Shown piece after piece: positions 1 to 8,378 of a stretch of DNA of 64,000 nucleotides; positions within the stretch are counted from its first letter, which is position 1, and the number at the start of each line of letters is the position of its first letter. Origin of the DNA: Histomonas meleagridis (taxonomy: Eukaryota > Parabasalia > Tritrichomonadida > Dientamoebidae). The translations under genes were made by a program, and so were the position numbers. The stretch is from contig WSYJ01000013.1 of assembly GCA_020186115.1 (NCBI GenBank), positions 124,001 through 188,000 of the forward strand, read 5' to 3'. The notes below the pieces were generated by a model, which saw only the letters and a program-made list of their open reading frames with translations, was not told the origin of the DNA and ran no database searches.

Positions 1-1235
1 GCGAAGGCAAAACTCTTATATTTGATTTTTCAAGCAGCATGAATATAAGTAAAGTTTTTGATTTCACTCAAGGTAGTAATACAAAAGGTGATTATGAAAC
101 AATTGAGAAATACCTTAATCAGCTTCAACCACATTCTGGGACAACTAGTGTTGATGATCTCATCAAACAACTTTCTGATGTGAGTTCTAAACATTTCACT
201 CGCATTGTTCTTTTCTCAACCAAAGGGCCGAAGCGCACTTGTTTGAAGGATATCTTTGTTGATTGGGTTTCTCCATTTGGCCCAGAGCACTATGAGAACG
301 AAAATGACCCCATCAACGTCGACGGTTTATTTCTATGCGCCCCTCAATTTTCAGAAGGTTACAACGATCAGCTCAAGCTTCTTATCAAGCACATATCAAA
401 AGACAATATTTTTAATGTTTCAATGACTTCTTATGTTACCAATTATAAAATCCATAAGAAACAAAAGACGAGTTCCACTGCTAATGAATTTTTTTCCAAA
501 AAATTCCGTCTTACACCTAAAAGTGTTGATTCACATACGAACACAGCAATGTTCGGAGTTGAGACAACATATATTCGATTTACGAAAAGCGGCAAATCAT
601 ATTTTGATACGATATGGTCCACGCAAGAATTTCGTAAGTCGTCTGATTTCATTCCCGTTATATCGAGCACTAATCCAATGATGATGATACCACATCTTAA
701 TCGAAACCGAAATATTCGTTCGTTCATATCATTATTAATGGAAAATTATAAGAAGAAATGTTTATCCCAAATGTGCGGTATTGAAGATGAAGATAAAACA
801 TTTTCGTTAATACCCGAATTACAATGGTTTTTACGATTCGAATATGGGCTTAAGAACAAAACATGGATGAGTCGAATGTGTATCCCAATATATTGTAACT
901 TCGATAGTAAATTCTCGAGATATTATCCAAACGTTTCGCTATGGATCGACCCGCAAAATAAAATAGAAGAAAGATGCCCGCTGAGCGAATACCTCTATCG
1001 ATTGGTCGGAAGTCCGAAGTTGGCTGTGGTCGACTTCGTGTCTTCAATCGAAATATTTTCCGATGATTTGACCGAAATACCAAAAAAGAGCGAACTGAAT
1101 ATATATATTAAGAAGGCAAAGAAAAATCGATTTCCGAAAACTGAGCTGCGTTTTAGGAAATTAAATGATTTCGTGGATATGTTAATGGATACAAAACAGT
1201 TTTACGATTTTATAAGTAATGAGTTTAAGTCATAA
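1..1235 (+). CDS. vWA-domain-like protein, 5' end cut by the window
   Basis: The reading frame is open from base 3 through the first in-window ATG at 39, so this is the 3' part of a longer gene. The residues just before that ATG read LIFDFSSSM, which fits the DxSxS metal-binding (MIDAS) motif that opens a von Willebrand A domain after its first hydrophobic strand. A later hydrophobic stretch (DGLFLCAP) could be another strand of the fold. The remaining roughly 300 residues are mixed alpha/beta with no motif I recognise, and there is no membrane segment or signal peptide. The function is unknown; vWA domains usually mediate protein interactions through a metal ion. The gene ends 132 bases before the next gene on the same strand. 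The vWA call rests on one motif plus its context. Confidence 0.5.
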   Translation, partial: EGKTLIFDFSSSMNISKVFDFTQGSNTKGDYETIEKYLNQLQPHSGTTSVDDLIKQLSDVSSKHFTRIVLFSTKGPKRTCLKDIFVDWVSPFGPEHYENENDPINVDGLFLCAPQFSEGYNDQLKLLIKHISKDNIFNVSMTSYVTNYKIHKKQKTSSTANEFFSKKFRLTPKSVDSHTNTAMFGVETTYIRFTKSGKSYFDTIWSTQEFRKSSDFIPVISSTNPMMMIPHLNRNRNIRSFISLLMENYKKKCLSQMCGIEDEDKTFSLIPELQWFLRFEYGLKNKTWMSRMCIPIYCNFDSKFSRYYPNVSLWIDPQNKIEERCPLSEYLYRLVGSPKLAVVDFVSSIEIFSDDLTEIPKKSELNIYIKKAKKNRFPKTELRFRKLNDFVDMLMDTKQFYDFISNEFKS

Positions 1236-1350
1236 TTACGCGGATTATGTATAATAAACAGAAATAATATAAAAATTTGTTTTCCAAATGCGATAGAACT
1301 TTTTCAAAGGTAAATTCTGTGCGTTTTGATCGTGAAATGTGAAGTGTAGG

Positions 1351-1360
1351 AACGTTTAAA
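1351..1360 (+). promoter_or_regulatory. Candidate promoter element AACGTTTAAA
   Basis: An AACGTTTAAA box lies 10 bases before the ATG at 1371. Related CGTTTAA/CCGTTAA boxes precede many other genes here. They resemble the Myb-bound M3-type core promoter motifs described in Trichomonas vaginalis. The match is by eye only. Confidence 0.35.
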
Positions 1361-1370
1361 ATTTCTCGAT

Positions 1371-2918
1371 ATGATAAACGTTTGTGCAATTGTTCACGAA
1401 AAAACATCAAAGCAAAATTCAAATTGTAAAGTAACAATAAATGAAAAGCAAATAATTCTTTCGGATGAAACAGTTAGTCCACCATTTATTCAAAAGCAAG
1501 ATTTTGATTATGTTTACACAGATTTTAACGAAATAACTCAAATGAAATCAACTAGTAATTTCCGTATCATAAGCCTTTTTAACCATAATTCGATTTTGTC
1601 GTTTTCTGATGTTAAACAAAGTTGCCTAAATTTTGTACAACAATTTTATTCTAATAAAAGCGAACCTAGACCCATTGGCATTTCTCTTGGTCGTATCGCA
1701 AAAGATTATGTTATTGATTATTTATCACTCCAACAAAGCCAGAAAAAATTTGAGATGATTGAAACATATCATATTTCTGAAATGCATGATCTTGTTGAAT
1801 GTGGTTTAGAAAGGCTTCGTAAATTTTCAAGTTTTCCATTTGTTCTTCGAATTGGAAATGATCCTTTCTTTGAATGGGTTATCATTCCAAATGTTGATGG
1901 TTATATACCAACACCATCAATGAATGGTCTTCCGCCCAATTATCAACTAATTTTCGTATTAAATCACCTTCTAAAAATGGATGATGAAATATTTCAACGA
2001 TGCATCAACAAATCATTAGTTTTAAGACTAATTTCTGATAGTTTTGATGATGTTAATACAATTTGGGCATGCCATTTTTCTCAAAATTCACGATTCAGTC
2101 AAAATGCAAGTTTAATAAATGCAGTTTCAACTCTTATGAATAATAAGGACATACATTTCAACACATATAAAAATGATATATTTGTTATTCCTAAAGAAGA
2201 AGAAACTATAATTACACAAAATTATATAACACCTGAAATTAATGAATATTCATATGAAAGTGTAAAAGAACAAGAAATAAATGAAACATTTGATAATTCA
2301 AATCAATTTCCTAATGAAAATAATTATTCGTCTGATTCTTCACCCAAAGAAGAAGAAATAAAATCAAATTTAATTAATCAAAACGAAGAAAATATTAACA
2401 AGAAAATTAACGAAGTTTTTAAAAAAATAAATTTACGAAAAAGTATTCTTCAAACTACTACAAAAGCAACTGAGAATGAAGAATATAATAAAGAAGAAGA
2501 AAAATCTCAAAATAAAAAAGAGTTTAATCAAATTAAAATATTTAATTTTCGCTTACGAAAAACTGTTGAAGACAAAAATGTAACAGAGAAAGAATTAACA
2601 AAATATGAAAAAAATTTAGAAAACAAATTACGAATTTCAAATGAAAAAATTCAAATTCTTGAAAATGAAATTAAAGAAATGACTAAAATTACAAATGAAA
2701 TGGAAAGTGAACATGAAAAAAATCAAAAAGATATAAAAATATTAAAAAGTTTATATCTAAAAAAGAAACAAATTCATGAATATAATAAATCTAAAATCAA
2801 TTCATCAAAAAAGATCAAACCTGAGTTCCAAATAGCTATAAGCTGTTTATTGGATGAAATCAAAAATGTAAAAAATTCAATTGCGTCATTAAAATCACTA
2901 ACTAATAATCTTAATTAA
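1371..2918 (+). CDS. Coiled-coil protein with degenerate kinesin-like head
   Basis: A 515-residue protein. Residues 1-60 (start MINVCAIVH, later FDYVY) resemble the first strands of a kinesin motor. Residues about 215-265 (LRLISDSFDDVNTIWACHFS, then ASLINAVSTLMNN) resemble the end of a kinesin head, where DS-GG-N is followed by an ACVSP-type strand and the closing helix. The nucleotide-binding loop GxxxxGK[ST] and the switch motifs are absent, so it should not be an active ATPase. Residues about 330-515 are very rich in Glu, Lys, Asn and Ile and should form a coiled coil. Known motor-dead kinesin-fold proteins such as yeast Vik1 act as partners of real kinesins, so a similar role is possible. 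It could also be an unrelated coiled-coil protein. Confidence 0.4.
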   Translation: MINVCAIVHEKTSKQNSNCKVTINEKQIILSDETVSPPFIQKQDFDYVYTDFNEITQMKSTSNFRIISLFNHNSILSFSDVKQSCLNFVQQFYSNKSEPRPIGISLGRIAKDYVIDYLSLQQSQKKFEMIETYHISEMHDLVECGLERLRKFSSFPFVLRIGNDPFFEWVIIPNVDGYIPTPSMNGLPPNYQLIFVLNHLLKMDDEIFQRCINKSLVLRLISDSFDDVNTIWACHFSQNSRFSQNASLINAVSTLMNNKDIHFNTYKNDIFVIPKEEETIITQNYITPEINEYSYESVKEQEINETFDNSNQFPNENNYSSDSSPKEEEIKSNLINQNEENINKKINEVFKKINLRKSILQTTTKATENEEYNKEEEKSQNKKEFNQIKIFNFRLRKTVEDKNVTEKELTKYEKNLENKLRISNEKIQILENEIKEMTKITNEMESEHEKNQKDIKILKSLYLKKKQIHEYNKSKINSSKKIKPEFQIAISCLLDEIKNVKNSIASLKSLTNNLN

Positions 2919-3053
2919 CAACTCAATTTCTGTTTGTTTTGTAAGTAAAATTTATAAAATTGATTTTTTTTAAAAAAAATATTCTTTAATTTATATGATT
3001 TAGCCTATTTTACTCTAGAATAATTTTTCTGTTCGATTGAGAAATTAAAAAGT

Positions 3054-3060
3054 AAAAAAA
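3054..3060 (-). terminator. Pol III terminator of tRNA-Phe
   Basis: Seven A residues on the plus strand, which is T7 on the minus strand, lie one base downstream of the tRNA 3' end, as expected for RNA polymerase III termination. Confidence 0.75.
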
Positions 3061-3061
3061 T

Positions 3062-3133
3062 GGGACTCCGCGGACTCGAACCACGTACCTCACGATCTTC
3101 AGTCGTGTGCTCTCCCAGGTGAGCTAGAGTCCC
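3062..3133 (-). tRNA. tRNA-Phe (anticodon GAA)
   Basis: A 72-nt cloverleaf. The acceptor stem GGGACTC pairs with GAGTCCC. The D arm has GCTC/GAGC around a loop containing GGG. The anticodon stem CACGA/TCGTG closes the loop CTGAAGA, with anticodon GAA reading Phe codons. The T arm CGTGG/CCGCG closes TTCGAGT. Internal A-box (TAGCTCACCTGG) and B-box (GGTTCGAGTCC) sequences are intact. No intron is present and CCA is not encoded. It is an isolated single copy between two protein genes that run on the other strand. Confidence 0.95.
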
Positions 3134-3223
3134 TGATGCATTTTTGAAAAATTTATAATCATAAGTATAACTATAATCTCAAGTCAAAGCAACTCTTAAA
3201 TATATATTTAAAAAAATTTTAAA

Positions 3224-4111
3224 ATGAACATAACGTTTTATCCTTATTCAACAAATTCTATTTCTACAAAAATCAACTTCAAGACTTCACACACCCTAGC
3301 ACAAAAAAAAATTCCAGATAACTTTCCGAAGCTAAAGACTATATCTCATTTTAAAGATCTTATTCATACATTTATAAGCATAATGATCACAAAAACAAAT
3401 GAAAGCTATTTTTTACGCACAGTCGGAAACCCATCAGCTAGCAAAGAATTTATAGATCTATTTCAGATGCGTCGTATCAACTATCCTAACTTTAATGATT
3501 TTATCTCAGATGTTAAAAAGATGCTAAACAATGGGATCAGTCAAAGTGATCCAATACGAAAAGAAGCACTTAAATTGTCAGAATTTGTATATGATATTTT
3601 AGAAAAACTAGAAACAGACCCAACCACTAATCCATTTGAAAGCTTTAAGATCAACGAAAACGCTATTAACAGAGAAGCCGAAGCCAAACTTAACAAATTT
3701 CGAGAGCTCCATAGACAAAGCAACGAAAACAACAAACTTACCAAACGCAAAGATTTGCATGGTAAAAGTAGACAAGTAACAGATACTGAAGTTAATGAAT
3801 TAATCATCAAAATCCGCAACAACATTCGATCAGGGCCTGCATTAATTGGGATCATTGAAATAATCTCTGGGAAACCATACACGACAGATTTACTTCCATT
3901 TGAGCTTAGCATAAACAAAATAAAAAGTGAAAATGTAAATTGGGACCAGTTAAAATCATATGTTGACTATTGTTCGAAAAGCGGTAATAACTCTATGTAC
4001 ATTGCACCCAGGCCAATGCTACCACCTGAGCTACAACAAATACAAGATAAATATGAGGCAAAGATAGCTGATTGGTTAAAGCCACCAAGTTGGGACTCTA
4101 TGCAAAGTTGA
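3224..4111 (+). CDS. Degenerate bromodomain plus NET-like (BET-type) protein
   Basis: A 295-residue protein. Residues about 40-135 follow a bromodomain pattern, including FNDFISDVKKMLNNG followed by the long C helix ending FVYDILEKL. This matches the F-xx-DV-x-x-x-F-x-N region of bromodomains, but the acetyl-lysine-binding Asn and Tyr positions are not clear. A charged linker with many Lys and Asn (about 150-180) leads to residues about 190-250 (VNELIIKIRNNIRSGPALIG, then PFELSINKI, then LKSYV). That matches the extra-terminal (NET) domain layout of BET proteins. Such proteins read acetylated chromatin and recruit transcription factors through NET. A clearer member of the same type lies at 44164. 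The NET half is the stronger part of the call; the bromodomain may have lost acetyl-lysine binding. Confidence 0.5.
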   Translation: MNITFYPYSTNSISTKINFKTSHTLAQKKIPDNFPKLKTISHFKDLIHTFISIMITKTNESYFLRTVGNPSASKEFIDLFQMRRINYPNFNDFISDVKKMLNNGISQSDPIRKEALKLSEFVYDILEKLETDPTTNPFESFKINENAINREAEAKLNKFRELHRQSNENNKLTKRKDLHGKSRQVTDTEVNELIIKIRNNIRSGPALIGIIEIISGKPYTTDLLPFELSINKIKSENVNWDQLKSYVDYCSKSGNNSMYIAPRPMLPPELQQIQDKYEAKIADWLKPPSWDSMQS

Positions 4112-4185
4112 TATGTATGTTTGTGACTTTTTGTTTTTATAATAAAATATCTCTTATAGATAAAATTCGAATTTTTAGAAAATTT

Positions 4186-4193
4186 CCGTTAAG
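4186..4193 (+). promoter_or_regulatory. Candidate promoter element CCGTTAAG
   Basis: CCGTTAAG lies 37 bases before the ATG at 4231, with a second TTTAAACG box immediately downstream. It belongs to the CGTT(T)AA family of boxes seen before several genes in this window. Confidence 0.3.
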
Positions 4194-4230
4194 TTTAAAC
4201 GTATTTTGTGGTCCGATAGAAAAGTGACAA

Positions 4231-4863
4231 ATGGTGATAGTGTACATAATTGATAACCATTTGCTATTTGTTGGAGATGACAAATTCGAAAATGATGATT
4301 TAATCAAGTACTCCCAAAGGTATATGAAGGAACTCCAAACAGAAGTTTTATGGTTTCATGTTGATGATTTATCTTCACCTCATGCATATTTAAGACTTAA
4401 TGAAGGAGAAACAGTACCCCCGCCAAACCTCATTCAAGTGTGTTCGCAGATTGTGAAAAATGGTTCAATTGAAGGCGTCAAACGACCTTCTGTTGATGTA
4501 ATTTATACTTCTTGTTCAAATCTTACCAAAAGCAAAAGCTTCAAAGTAGGCACTGTTACATTTAAGCCTGGTGCAAAGGTTTCTACTGTTCATGGCGTTA
4601 GAAAAGATAACCAAATATTAAAGACTTTGGAAAAGGCTAAAGATCACACAGACGTTCTAAGCATGGAACGTGAGCTCGATGACATAATTAAAAACAAACA
4701 AAAGTCAAACAAAAAAAATTCACAACAAAAATCGTTTGATGACTGGGGCGATGAAGATGATTGGGATGAGCCTGCTTCGAAGCCAGAAAAGAAAACAGGA
4801 AATTTCATGGACAATGTGCCTAAAGCAGAGTTCAGTACAAATTTGGAAGATGACTTTATGTAA
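4231..4863 (+). CDS. CCDC25: CCDC25/Jlp2 homologue (NFACT-R domain protein)
   Basis: A 210-residue protein matching the family's usual length of about 200. The NFACT-R fold occupies residues about 1-130, with diagnostic stretches LLFVGDDKFENDDLIKYS, LWFHVDDLSSPHAYLRLNEG and VIYTSCSNLTKSKSFKVGTV. These correspond closely to the human CCDC25 segments around WFHVDKLSS and YLRLHKGE. The C-terminal third is Lys-rich and then acidic with Trp (DDWGDEDDWDEP), as is usual for this family. NFACT-R domains are linked to nucleic-acid or ribosome-associated functions, and human CCDC25 has been reported as a DNA sensor. The role here is probably intracellular RNA or ribosome-related, which is inference. 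Confidence 0.85.
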   Translation: MVIVYIIDNHLLFVGDDKFENDDLIKYSQRYMKELQTEVLWFHVDDLSSPHAYLRLNEGETVPPPNLIQVCSQIVKNGSIEGVKRPSVDVIYTSCSNLTKSKSFKVGTVTFKPGAKVSTVHGVRKDNQILKTLEKAKDHTDVLSMERELDDIIKNKQKSNKKNSQQKSFDDWGDEDDWDEPASKPEKKTGNFMDNVPKAEFSTNLEDDFM

Positions 4864-5083
4864 AATAAATTGATTTCTTTTACAATATATATAATTTTTT
4901 GCTTTGTTCCAAGTAATTTTTAAAATTTTGATTTGATAAATGTTTAAATTTAAATATACATTAATAATTAATTTTTTTCTTTGATTTCCTTAATATAAAA
5001 TGTGAACACACCATTGATATTAAGACTAATTTTATGCTTCTCTTCATTATTTATTTTTCATTTTTTTGTTGGCATTTTTTACA

Positions 5084-5614
5084 ATGGAGCCAAAAAAAAA
5101 ATCCATTAAAGCATTTGATACTCGAAAGATTACATCACATGAATTTATAGAAAAAATGGAATGCGTTATTTGCCAAGAGCGATTTGAATATGGAGTTGAA
5201 TATACATTACTTCCATGTGGCCATTTATTCCACGAAAATTGTTTAGCACCATGGCTAGCTGGACATGATCTCTGCCCAACATGTAGGGCTTACATTTACA
5301 CAAATGATCAAGAATCTTCAAATCAGCGACACCAAAATGACTCTTCTCAAATCCATCAAGATCCACCCAGAGAACATACAGAATCCCATAGTACAAATAG
5401 AGGAAATCAAACCGCTTTTTTGGTGTTTGAGTCGAGGCCAATCACAGCTCATGAATATATAGAAGAAATATCATGTCCATACTGCCGAAAGAGATTGAAG
5501 TTTGGAGAAAAGCATACCTACACATCTCTTCCTTGCGGTCACTTGGCACATGAAAGTTGTTTGGAACCAATTCTACGTTTGAGGAAATGCCCTCAATGCA
5601 AAGAAACATTTTAA
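5084..5614 (+). CDS. Tandem RING-H2 finger protein (probable E3 ubiquitin ligase)
   Basis: The start is the ATG at 5084; the frame is open a few codons upstream but without an ATG. The 176-residue protein carries two RING-type fingers. The first has CVIC, LPCGHLFHENCL and CPTC (C3H2C3, RING-H2), at residues about 26-67. The second has CPYC, LPCGHLAHESCL and CPQC, at about 133-174. Each finger is preceded by the same lead-in (DTRKITSHEFIEKM and ESRPITAHEYIEEI), so the protein arose by internal duplication. The linker between them is polar, with Gln, His, Asn and Ser. RING-H2 fingers recruit E2 enzymes, so this is probably a soluble ubiquitin ligase. A TCATTT initiator-like site lies about 26 bases before the ATG. 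Confidence 0.8.
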   Translation: MEPKKKSIKAFDTRKITSHEFIEKMECVICQERFEYGVEYTLLPCGHLFHENCLAPWLAGHDLCPTCRAYIYTNDQESSNQRHQNDSSQIHQDPPREHTESHSTNRGNQTAFLVFESRPITAHEYIEEISCPYCRKRLKFGEKHTYTSLPCGHLAHESCLEPILRLRKCPQCKETF

Positions 5615-5865
5615 TATGAAATTAGCAAAATAAGTTTTATTTCATTTGCAAAATAAGTGAATACTTTTGGCTAAATGCAAATTTATTCAATTATTCTTTT
5701 CATTTGATTTAATATTATTTAAAAAAGTTTTTTGTTTAATTCAAAATTGAAATATGCACTAATGCTGATACTAGAAAAAGAAGTTTTTTGTATGATACAA
5801 AAATCAAATATTAAATTACATTACAATTGTAAGGATTCCTTTTTTACTTAAAAAAAATCGCTTAA

Positions 5866-8133
5866 TTATTCAACTGTGGTTACATTGTGATTCATTTGAT
5901 AATTTATTAGTTTTTGTTTGAGTTGATACACCAAATTAATAAAATAAACATTTGCTTTAATATTATTATCACTAATACTTTCAAGTAGTTTCAATATATC
6001 TTCGTGACCACTTTTGAGTGCATAAGTGAGTGCTGTCATAAGAAATTTTAATAAGTTCCGAATATTATATCAAAGCATAAAATTATTAAAACAAATTTTA
6101 TCTTTTGTAAATAAATATCTTTGGCATTTATTTCAATATCATTATGTTCGAGAAGTAATTGAACCATTTCTGTGTTTCCATTTTGAGATGCGAACATAAT
6201 TGCAGTTTTAAATAATTCAAATAATTTCCAAATATTTTTCTGAAATATAAATTTATTAAAACAAATTTTAAATATAACAAAAAAAATATTTTTAATATTC
6301 ACATCAATTTTATCTTGTTCAAGAAGTAATTTAAATACTTCAACATTACCATTTTCAGCAACTTTCATAAGTGCTGTATTAAATATATTTAATAATTTCC
6401 AAATGCAACAAAAAAACATCAAACTATTAAAACAAATTTTAAATATAATAAAGAAATACCTTTTGCATTCACATCAATACCTCTTTGTTCAAGAAGTAAT
6501 TTAATTGTTTCTGTTTGACAATACCAACAGGCCCAAATAAGTGCAGTCCAAAATGATTTTCACCAATTCCAAACATTATATCAAAAAATGAAATTAAATA
6601 AACAAAATATTTTATCTTTAGTGTTTATATTAATACCTCTTTGATTAAGAAGTAATTTAACTATATCTACATAACCATTTTCAGCAGAATACATCAAAGC
6701 AGTTTTAAACAAACAGAATAAATTCCAAACATTACAAATAAATATCAGATTATCCAAGTAAACATTAAATATTTCAAACACACGTCAACGACATTAATAT
6801 CAAGACCTTTTTGCCCAAAAAGTAATTTAACAATTTCATTTTTGCCATATCTCGAAGCCTTTATTAGAGCTGTTTGCAAACATATAAACAAATTCCAAAT
6901 ATTATCAAAAAATATCAAAACATTAAAATAAACTTTAAATAAAACAAAAGAAATATTTTTCGTATTAATATCAATCTTTTGTTGTTTCAATACAGATTTT
7001 ATTATCTCAATGTTACCATTCATCAAGAACATATTCGCAATAACTTTATTCTGTTCGATATATGGAATTAAAATTAAACCATTTTCAGTTTCATTTAATT
7101 CATTCATAAAAGAGGCTTCAAATTTCATTCCATCATCGATTAGAAAAGAAAAGATTTCATAATTAAAATAACGTAAACACATATTCCCTAAATGTATTAA
7201 ATCATCAATTTTTTCTATATTGTTTTCATAAAAATATTTAAAGATGTCATTCTGATGGAAATGGATAGCGATTTCATATGCGTTAAAGAAAGATGAATTA
7301 TTTTGTTCACATAAATGAATTATCTCTAAGTTTCCTCCAGCTATAGCAAACTTACCTGTATTATTGGCACTTGCGCCATTAATTAACAAATATTTAAAAC
7401 ATTTAATTGATCCAAAAAATGCTGAATAATCAATCATAGTAACGTCTTCTTCATTAACAAATGAACATCGTTCATATATAGATGGCTTGATTCTTTTGTT
7501 AAAGTCAAAATTATTTTTTGACGTAATTTCTTGGAGTTTTTCAATGTCATCATTTCGAAGTATTTTTGCAATTTCATTCGGATTGACTCCTTCTGATGTT
7601 AACTTCTTATGAAGTGCCCAGTCGTTTTTAGATAGTTCTTCATTATTGTATTGGAAAAAGTCATAAAATTTAGAGTATATAATTTCTTTTTTGATAAAAT
7701 ATTGGCCAAAATATAATGAATGAGGTAATTGTTTTGGCTTAATGTAATCTTGTTCCAATAGTTTGGCTAAGATATAATATGATTCTTGACAAGTCTTCTT
7801 TTAGCTTCAAGAATATGAGATATAAATATATTTATTATATTATAATCTGAAATTGTGATTTCTTCATTCTTTTCAACCAACTGCATAAATTTACAATTGT
7901 AAATAAATATTAAAATCCTTTTTCTGTGATAAAAATGCGGAATATATTAATTGAGATATATTTAAATTAAAAGAATATTGTAAATTGACATCATAAAAAT
8001 TCATTAATGATTCAACTGAGGTCATTATATTATCTTCATTTAAGTTAAAGATTATACGTTCAATAATTAATGAATTTGATAAAATTTCTTGTATACCTTT
8101 TGGTATTTTGTTGGGTGATAAAGTATGAGACAT
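5866..8133 (-). pseudogene. Ankyrin-repeat gene A (DUF3447 family), frameshifted, with repeat-spacing inserts
   Basis: The gene reads from ATG 8133 (MSHTLSPNKIPKGI) to TAA 5866-5868 after a tail ending MNHNVTTVE. It has the N-terminal helical region seen in paralogues, then a DUF3447-type core (NDWALHKKL, then GVNPNEIAKILRNDDIEKLQ, then IYERCSF, then IDYSAFFGSIKCFKYLL), then about seven ankyrin repeats (TALMYSAENGYVDIVKLLL and similar). Two frame changes break the N-terminal region, near 7888 and near 7785; coding resumes as QESYYILAKLLEQDYIKP. Between consecutive repeats lie inserts of 80, 81, 80, 66, 80 and 81 nt, most containing stops; the two 81-nt inserts stay open. Such proteins are usually cytosolic interaction scaffolds. 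It is either a pseudogene, an assembly with errors, or a gene needing unusual processing. It shares a 245-bp divergent spacer with gene B. Confidence 0.7.
6037..6954 (-). repeat. 80-nt inter-repeat inserts of ankyrin gene A
   Basis: Measured from the Asp-position codon to the Thr codon, the inserts lie at 6037-6116, 6207-6287, 6378-6457, 6548-6613, 6704-6783 and 6874-6954. They are strongly AT-rich. In the coding sense they share a middle close to TTTATTTTAATAATTTGA and an end close to TTTGGAAATTATTT followed by AATTATTT(G/C)AA. Confidence 0.75.
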
Positions 8134-8378
8134 TTTAAATGACAAAGTGGACCAAGTTTTTGTTTTATTTATTCAAAAATTGGATCTTCATTTCACATTT
8201 CTTCTGGACACGATCTCAGTTAAAAAGTCAAATTTCAATACACATATGAACGTTCATTTTATGGAGCTTAACGTTGCAAAAGTGAATGTTATCGGTTAAA
8301 GTATTTTGAATGTGTGTTCATGATCACCCTATACAAATTTTCATAATAAACCGCTAGAATTCTGACATATCGCTCTTA
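8134..8378. promoter_or_regulatory. Divergent intergenic region between ankyrin genes A and B
   Basis: A 245-bp spacer separates the start codons of two ankyrin genes pointing away from each other, so any promoters for both must lie here or within the genes. It contains ATCGGTTAAAG (about 8290), similar to trichomonad M3-type elements. I see no other structure. Confidence 0.35.

Noticed and set aside
3224-4111. 125-codon minus-strand frame (3541-3918) with a hydrophobic look
   Set aside because: It overlaps the bromodomain/NET-like gene fully and has no supporting motif.
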